DNA of 19,207 bases from LMDS01 sp039930465 (GTDB lineage: Bacteria; Pseudomonadota; Gammaproteobacteria; Burkholderiales; Burkholderiaceae_C), in contig JBDTTU010000085.1 of the NCBI GenBank assembly GCA_039930465.1, positions 1-19,207 on the forward strand, written 5' to 3'. The notes under the pieces were generated by a model. It saw only the letters and a list, made by a program, of their open reading frames with translations, did no database searches and was not told where the DNA came from. Shown here one piece after another: positions 14,666-19,207 of the stretch (positions within the stretch are counted from its first letter, which is position 1; every line of letters begins with the position of its first letter). Made by a program: the position numbers and the translations under genes.

Positions 14666-16690
14666 TCACCAGATCGAAACCTGTGCCTCCGGCGCCAGGT
14701 ACATCGGGTCGCCTGGCTTCACGCCGAAGGCCGGGCCGAACGCGGGGTGGTTGCGCACCGCACCGTTGACACGGTATTCGTCGGGCGAGTGCGGGTCGGA
14801 CTTGAGCTGCCGCAGCAGCGCCTGGTCGCGCACCTTGCCGCGCCACTGCTGGGCCCAGCCGAGAAAGAAGCGCGCGTCGCCCGAGAGACCGTCGATCACC
14901 GCGGCGGGCTTGCCACCGAGCGCGAGTTTCCAGGCCTTGTAGGCGATGCCCAAGCCGGCGTTGTCGGCGATGTTCTCGCCCAGCGTGAGCTCGCCGTTGA
15001 TCTTGTAGCCGGGCAGCGGCGAATAGGCCCCGTATTGCTCGACCAGCGCGGCCGTGCGCTCGGCAAAGCGCGCCTTGTCTTGTTTGCTCCACCAGTCGCG
15101 CAGGTTGCCGTTGCCGTCGTACTGGCTGCCTCCGTCGTCGAAGCCGTGGCTGATCTCGTGGCCGATCACGGCACCGATCGCACCGTAGTTGACGGCGTCA
15201 TCGGCGTCGGCATCGAACGACGGCGGCTGCAGGATCGCCGCGGGAAAGACGATCTCGTTCATCGTCGCGTTGTAGTAGGCGTTGACGGTCTGCGGCGTGA
15301 TTCCCCACTCGTCGCGGTCGACCGGCTTGCCCAGTTTGAACAGGCCACGCTCGAAGTCGAAAGCACGGGCGCGCACCACGTTGCCGACCAGATCGCTGCG
15401 ATCGATCTTCACCGCGCTGTAGTCGATCCAGCGTTTCGGGTAGCCGATCTTGGCGCGAAATTTCGCGAGCTTCGACAGTGCTTCACTTTGTGTGGGCCGG
15501 CTCATCCAGTCGCTGCCGGCAATGCTCTGGCGGCAGGCTTCGAGCAAGTGGCTCACCATGGTTTCGATGCGCGCCCGAGCCGCTGGCGGAAAGTGCTTTT
15601 CCACATAGCGCTGCCCGAGCGCTTCGCCCAGCGAATCGTCGACGAGCGTCACGCCCCGTTCCCAGCGTGGCTTCTCTTGCGTGCGGCCCTGCAGCGTCAT
15701 GCCGCGAAACACAAAGCGCGCGCTCGAGAACTCGCGCCCCAGGTACGGCGCGTAGTCGTCGAGCAGGCGCACCATGGCATAGGCCTTCCACGCCGCGAGT
15801 GGCGCGGTCTGCAGCAGCTGGCTCAGACCACGCAGATAAGCCGGCTGGCCGACGATCACGTCGGGGGTCTTGCCGGCCAGGCCGGTGGCGGCGGCAAATG
15901 CCGGCCAGTCGAGCGCTGGCGCCAGCTCGGGCAGGTGGCTCAGTTCGACCCGGTTGTACACCCGCACCGGGTCGCGGTTCTCAACCTCGGACGCCTGCAC
16001 TTTCGCGAGTTCGGCTTCGAGCACGAGCACGGCGCGCGCGTTGACTTCGATGTCGCGCTCGTCGGCGAGCGTGAGCAATCGGCTCACGTACTCGACGTAG
16101 CGGATGCGGGCCTCACGAAAGCGCGCATCGGATTCCTGCAGGTAGTAGTCGCGGTTCGGCAGGCCCAGTCCACCTTGCCAGAGCGTGGGCACGTAGCGGC
16201 TCGAATCGCGATCGTCAAGGCCCACCGCCACCCCGATCGGTGCGCCGGCACCCAGGCGCACGAGCCGGCCGAACGTGGCCGCGAGTTGCTGGCGGTCGGT
16301 GATGGCGCGAATCGCGGCGAGCTCGGCCGCGAGCGGCTTCAGGCCCCGTTTGTCGAGCGTGGCTTCGTCCATGAAGCTGGCGTAGAGGTCGTCGATGCGG
16401 GCCGCATCGGCATCGGTATTGCGGTTCGCCGCGGCCTGCTCGATGAGCAGGCGCAACTGGCCCTGGGTGCGCTCGTGCGCGTCCGACAGGCCGCCGATGT
16501 AGGCGCGCTCGGCCGGCATCGGCGTGGTCTTCAGCCAGCGCCCGTTGGCGTAGCGGAACAGGTCGTCTTGTGGGCGCACGGAGGTGTCCATGCCATTGCG
16601 CTCGACGCCGGCACGCGCGCTCGTGGCGGGCTGCGCCGCGGCGGTGGTGAGCGCGCCCACGAGCAGCGCAGTCAAAGCGAACTTCACCAT
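14666..16690 (-). CDS. M13 (neprilysin-like) zinc metallopeptidase, second copy in the operon
   Basis: A 674-residue endopeptidase, exported by a signal peptide (1-19, MVKFALTALLVGALTTAAA) and so expected in the periplasm. It would cleave short peptides on the amino side of hydrophobic residues, as known for the family. The zinc site is HEISH (511-515, catalytic Glu512) with the third ligand Glu572 in GENIAD. NAYYN (470-474), which binds the substrate backbone, and SDPHSP (631-636) are intact. SVRPQDDLFRYANGRWL (37-53) is the usual N-terminal family signature. The ATG at 16690 overlaps the TGA of the upstream paralogue by 7 nt. AGGAAAGG upstream can serve as ribosome-binding site. The paralogous copy next door shares most of its residues in the catalytic half, so the pair arose by tandem duplication. 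The exporter gene follows 2 nt later. Confidence 0.93.
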   Translation of the reverse strand: MVKFALTALLVGALTTAAAQPATSARAGVERNGMDTSVRPQDDLFRYANGRWLKTTPMPAERAYIGGLSDAHERTQGQLRLLIEQAAANRNTDADAARIDDLYASFMDEATLDKRGLKPLAAELAAIRAITDRQQLAATFGRLVRLGAGAPIGVAVGLDDRDSSRYVPTLWQGGLGLPNRDYYLQESDARFREARIRYVEYVSRLLTLADERDIEVNARAVLVLEAELAKVQASEVENRDPVRVYNRVELSHLPELAPALDWPAFAAATGLAGKTPDVIVGQPAYLRGLSQLLQTAPLAAWKAYAMVRLLDDYAPYLGREFSSARFVFRGMTLQGRTQEKPRWERGVTLVDDSLGEALGQRYVEKHFPPAARARIETMVSHLLEACRQSIAGSDWMSRPTQSEALSKLAKFRAKIGYPKRWIDYSAVKIDRSDLVGNVVRARAFDFERGLFKLGKPVDRDEWGITPQTVNAYYNATMNEIVFPAAILQPPSFDADADDAVNYGAIGAVIGHEISHGFDDGGSQYDGNGNLRDWWSKQDKARFAERTAALVEQYGAYSPLPGYKINGELTLGENIADNAGLGIAYKAWKLALGGKPAAVIDGLSGDARFFLGWAQQWRGKVRDQALLRQLKSDPHSPDEYRVNGAVRNHPAFGPAFGVKPGDPMYLAPEAQVSIW
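15134..15178. repeat. Direct repeat, copy 1, in the M13 active-site codons
   Basis: These 45 bases are identical to 17152-17196. They encode the residues around HEISHGFDD in the second M13 gene. The two copies lie 2,018 bp apart in direct orientation, the longest exact match I noticed between the paralogues. Confidence 0.9.
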
Positions 16691-18735
16691 ATGGAGACCC
16701 TTTCCTGGGGCGGCAAATAGAGCTTGTCACCCGGCTTCAGATCGAAGGTGGCATAAAAGCCAGGGTGGTTGCGAAGCACGCCATTGACGCGAAACTCGTT
16801 CGGCGAATGCGGGTCGGACTTGATCTGCCGCAGCACCGACTCAATGCGCGCCTTGCCGCGCCGCAACTGCGCGAAGCCGAAGAAAAACCGCGCGTCGCCC
16901 GAGAGACCGTCGATCACCGGCGCTTCTCCGCCACCGAGCGAAGCGTGGTAGGCCTTGAAGGCGATCACGAGGCCGGAGTTGTCGGCGATGTTTTCGCCCA
17001 GCGTGAGTTCGCCGTTGAGCGTGTAGCCGGGCACCGGCACAAAGGCCGAGTACTGCGCCACCAGCGCCCGGGTCTTGGCGGCGAAGCGGCGGCGGTCTTC
17101 GGGCGTCCACCAGTCGCGCAGGTTGCCCTGGCCGTCGTACTGGCTGCCCTTGTCGTCGAAGCCGTGGCTGATCTCGTGGCCGATCACGGCACCGATGGCG
17201 CCGAAGTTCACGGCGTCGTCGGCGCTCGCGTCGAAGTACGGTGGCTGCAGCACCGCGGCCGGGAACACGATCTCGTTCATCGTGGCGTTGTAATAGGCGT
17301 TCACGGTCTGCGGCGTCATGTGCCACTCGTCGCGATCGACCGGGCCGCCGAGTTTGGCGACGTCGCGCGCCGCTTCGAAGGCGCGGGCGCGTTTGACGTT
17401 GCCGAGCAGGTCGTCGCGCTTGACGTTCAGCGCGCTGTAGTCGATCCAGCGTTTCGGGTAAGCGATCTTCGGGCTGAAGGTGGCGAGCTTGGCCTGCGCT
17501 TCCTTCTTCGTGGCCGGGCTCATCCAGGCCAGCGTTTCAATGCTCTCCTTGTAGGTGGCCAGCAGCGCCGCGACGAGCCGCTCGACACGGGCCTTGTTCT
17601 CGGGCGCGAAGTGCCGCCCGACGTAGAGCTGGCCGAGCGCTTCGCCAAGCGCGTCCTGCACCAGCACCACGCCGCGCTGCCAGCGTGTGCGGTTCTTCGA
17701 GGTGCCGCTCAATGCGGTGCCGACGAACGCGAAGCGGGCATCGACAAACGCCTGCCCGAGGTAGGGTGCATAGGCGTGCAGAAGGCGGGTGCGCGCGTAG
17801 GCTTTCCAGGTGGCCAGCGGCGTGCTGGTGCTGAGCACACCGAGCGTCTCGACATAACTCGGCTGGCGCACGATCAGCGCTTCGCCCTTGGGGCCGGTGA
17901 AGCCGGTCTCGGCGAGCCAGCCTGCCCAGTCGAAGCCTGGCGCGAGCTGGGCCAGCGCCGCAGGGTCGAGCCGGTTGTAGTTCTTGACGGGCTGGCGATT
18001 TTCCACGCCCGACCATTGCGCGCGGGCGAGTTCGGTCTCGAGCGCGAGCACGTCTTGTGCAAGCGCTTGTGCGTGTTGTGCGTCGGCTTCGCCCGAGAGC
18101 CTGAGCAGCGTGGCCAGGTACACGCTGTACTGCTCGCGGGCCAGCTTGAAGCGCGCGTCGTCGAGCTTCAAGTAGTAGTCGCGGTCGGGCAGGCCGAGCC
18201 CGCCTTGGGTCAGGTAGGGCACATAACGCGTGGCCTGACGGGCGTCTTGGCCCACGTAGTACACGAGCGGCATCGAAGCGCCCAGGCGCAGCAACGTGGC
18301 GCTGAGCGTGCCGAGCTGTCGCGGCTGCGTGACGGCGTCGATCGCGGCGAGCTCGGTGGTGAGCGGGCGCAGGCCTGTCTTTTCGACCGCGGCTTCGTCC
18401 ATGAAGCTCGCGTACAGGTCACCGATCTGGCGCGCCTGCGGGGTGCCCGGGTCTTTCACCGCGGCGTCGATCAACGCACGCAATTGCACCTGCGTTTTCT
18501 CGTGTAGTTCGGCCGCGGCACTGATGCTCGGGCGATCGGCCGGGATCGGTGTGGACCGAAGCCACAGCCCGTTGACATGGCGGAAGAAGTCGTCTTGCGG
18601 GCGCACCGACGGGTCGATGGCGGAAAGGTCGATGCCGCTGCTGGGCACTGAGGGTTGCGCGGTCGTCAAGGTCACGGGGGCGCAGAGCAGGCCCGTGAGC
18701 AGCGCGAGCGTACCGACAGATCGGGGCAGATTCAA
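16684..18735 (-). CDS. M13 (neprilysin-like) zinc metallopeptidase, first copy in the operon
   Basis: A 683-residue paralogue of the following gene. Its N-terminus NLPRSVGTLALLTGLLCAPVTLTTAQ is a cleavable signal peptide, so it acts in the periplasm. DPSVRPQDDFFRHVNGLWL (41-59), NAYYN (479-483), HEISH (520-524, Glu521 catalytic), GENIAD (580-585) and SDPHSP (640-645) show an intact M13 active site. I chose the TTG at 18735 because AGGAG lies 6 bases before it and because it places the signal peptide at the N-terminus. The open frame runs on to 18939 but those 68 extra codons cross the upstream terminator region and look non-coding. It is the first gene of the peptidase-peptidase-exporter operon, so the promoter should lie in the 18736-18859 gap. 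The stop overlaps the start of the next gene by 7 nt. Confidence 0.92.
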   Translation of the reverse strand: MNLPRSVGTLALLTGLLCAPVTLTTAQPSVPSSGIDLSAIDPSVRPQDDFFRHVNGLWLRSTPIPADRPSISAAAELHEKTQVQLRALIDAAVKDPGTPQARQIGDLYASFMDEAAVEKTGLRPLTTELAAIDAVTQPRQLGTLSATLLRLGASMPLVYYVGQDARQATRYVPYLTQGGLGLPDRDYYLKLDDARFKLAREQYSVYLATLLRLSGEADAQHAQALAQDVLALETELARAQWSGVENRQPVKNYNRLDPAALAQLAPGFDWAGWLAETGFTGPKGEALIVRQPSYVETLGVLSTSTPLATWKAYARTRLLHAYAPYLGQAFVDARFAFVGTALSGTSKNRTRWQRGVVLVQDALGEALGQLYVGRHFAPENKARVERLVAALLATYKESIETLAWMSPATKKEAQAKLATFSPKIAYPKRWIDYSALNVKRDDLLGNVKRARAFEAARDVAKLGGPVDRDEWHMTPQTVNAYYNATMNEIVFPAAVLQPPYFDASADDAVNFGAIGAVIGHEISHGFDDKGSQYDGQGNLRDWWTPEDRRRFAAKTRALVAQYSAFVPVPGYTLNGELTLGENIADNSGLVIAFKAYHASLGGGEAPVIDGLSGDARFFFGFAQLRRGKARIESVLRQIKSDPHSPNEFRVNGVLRNHPGFYATFDLKPGDKLYLPPQERVSIW
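17152..17196. repeat. Direct repeat, copy 2, in the M13 active-site codons
   Basis: Identical over 45 bases to 15134-15178. It encodes the same active-site segment in the first M13 gene of the operon. Confidence 0.9.
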
Positions 18736-18741
18736 TCGAGT

Positions 18742-18746
18742 CTCCT
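18742..18746 (-). promoter_or_regulatory. Ribosome-binding site of the first M13 peptidase (decides a TTG start)
   Basis: AGGAG on the minus strand, 6 bases before the TTG at 18735. No ATG is available between here and the signal-peptide core. Confidence 0.7.
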
Positions 18747-18859
18747 GGTGTCGTGCCCCACTGTGCAGCCGGTAGGCCGCCGTGAGCAAGGGCCGTGCCG
18801 GGTGGGCGCGACGCGAGACTGTAGCGGCTTGGCGCTCTGCACGCGCAGCCCGTGAAAAC

Positions 18860-18887
18860 GGCAACGGCGCCCGAAGACGCCGTTGCC
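18860..18887 (-). terminator. Rho-independent terminator of glcB
   Basis: On the minus strand, 21 bases after the glcB stop, GGCAACGGCG pairs perfectly with CGCCGTTGCC. Two further inner pairs (U-G, C-G) close a UUCG tetraloop, giving a 12-bp stem. GTTTTC follows on the 3' side and ATT precedes it on the 5' side. Stem, stable loop and T-run are all present. It separates glcB from the M13 operon on the same strand. Confidence 0.85.
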
Positions 18888-18908
18888 ATTGACCCACGCG
18901 GCTCTCGA

Positions 18909-19207
18909 TCAGCCCGCCGCCTTCACCTTCAGCCGCCACGCGTGCAGCAGCGGCTCGGTGTAGCCGTTCGGTTGCGCCAGGCCCTTGAAGACCAGGTCGC
19001 TGGCCGCACGGTAGGCCGCGCCATCGAAGTGGCCCACCATCGGCTTGTAGGCCGGATCGCCCGAGTTCTGGTAGTCGACCACGGCGGCCATGCGCTCGAA
19101 CGTGGCCTTGACCTGCTTGGGTGTGGTCACGCCGTGCAGCAACCAGTTGGCAATGTGCTGGCTGCTGATGCGCAGCGTGGCGCGGTCTTCCATCAGGCCG
19201 ACGTTGT
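18909..19207 (-). CDS. glcB: Malate synthase G, C-terminal end; 5' part outside window
   Basis: The last 99 or so residues of the glyoxylate-shunt enzyme that condenses glyoxylate with acetyl-CoA to malate in the cytoplasm. The visible sequence starts NVGLMEDRATLRISSQHIANWL and continues with GDPAYKPMVGHFDGAAYRAASDLVF and NGYTEPLLHAWRLKVK. This is characteristic of the C-terminal helical domain of the roughly 720-residue G isoform rather than the shorter A isoform. The segment MEDRATLRIS carries the acidic residue regarded as the catalytic base in the family. The reading frame is open to the window edge, so the Met at 19193 is internal. A strong terminator follows the stop. No other glyoxylate or glycolate gene is in view. 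Confidence 0.94.
   Translation of the reverse strand, partial: NVGLMEDRATLRISSQHIANWLLHGVTTPKQVKATFERMAAVVDYQNSGDPAYKPMVGHFDGAAYRAASDLVFKGLAQPNGYTEPLLHAWRLKVKAAG

Noticed and set aside
14636..18507. Long plus-strand open frames (14636-16720 and 16765-18507) opposite the M13 genes
   Set aside because: They resemble each other only because the real M13 genes on the other strand are paralogues.
1..19207. tRNA/rRNA genes, CRISPR arrays, insertion sequences, phage genes
   Set aside because: No cloverleaf-like or rRNA-like sequence, spaced repeats, transposase or phage-type proteins were seen on either strand.

Overview
The window is GC-rich, densely packed DNA that looks like a betaproteobacterial chromosome, most likely Burkholderiales. 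This is judged from the GC-rich codon use and from protein similarity to remembered families; no search was run. Nothing phage-, plasmid- or IS-like was seen, and there are no tRNA or rRNA genes and no CRISPR array.

Layout. (1) At the left edge, plus strand, is the C-terminal part of a quinol-type nitric oxide reductase (NorB); its N-terminus lies outside the window. A 327-bp gap with no convincing gene follows. (2) From about 11.4 kb down to 1.6 kb every gene reads on the minus strand. In transcription order these are: a TPR-GGDEF diguanylate cyclase, a geranylgeranyl-reductase-like flavoprotein, the class II glutamine amidotransferase YafJ, an M14 zinc carboxypeptidase, a DUF1801 protein, a small NTF2-like lipoprotein, a fragment of a GNAT acetyltransferase, and the two subunits of an isoquinoline 1-oxidoreductase-type molybdenum hydroxylase (iorA, iorB). 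The flavoprotein, yafJ and M14 genes are close enough to be one operon. (3) A single plus-strand gene at 11.6-13.2 kb encodes a berberine-bridge-type FAD oxidase. It converges with the next block, with 4 bp between the stop codons. (4) On the minus strand, 18.7 down to 13.2 kb, two tandem paralogous M13 (neprilysin-like) metallopeptidases and a DHA2-family (EmrB/QacA-like) exporter are joined by a 7-nt overlap and a 2-nt gap, so they very probably form one translationally coupled operon. (5) At the right edge is the C-terminal end of malate synthase G (glcB), followed by a textbook intrinsic terminator with a UUCG loop.

How the genes may work together. The M13-M13-exporter block is the strongest functional unit: two predicted periplasmic peptidases with an inner-membrane efflux protein, whose joint substrate is unknown. 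iorA-iorB form one enzyme. The rest looks like housekeeping or accessory metabolism.

The most unusual stretch is 4.65-5.90 kb. It holds two small accessory-type genes in visibly less GC-rich DNA. It is bounded by sequences resembling integron recombination sites and followed by a broken acetyltransferase. This could be an old gene-cassette insertion, but the evidence is incomplete.
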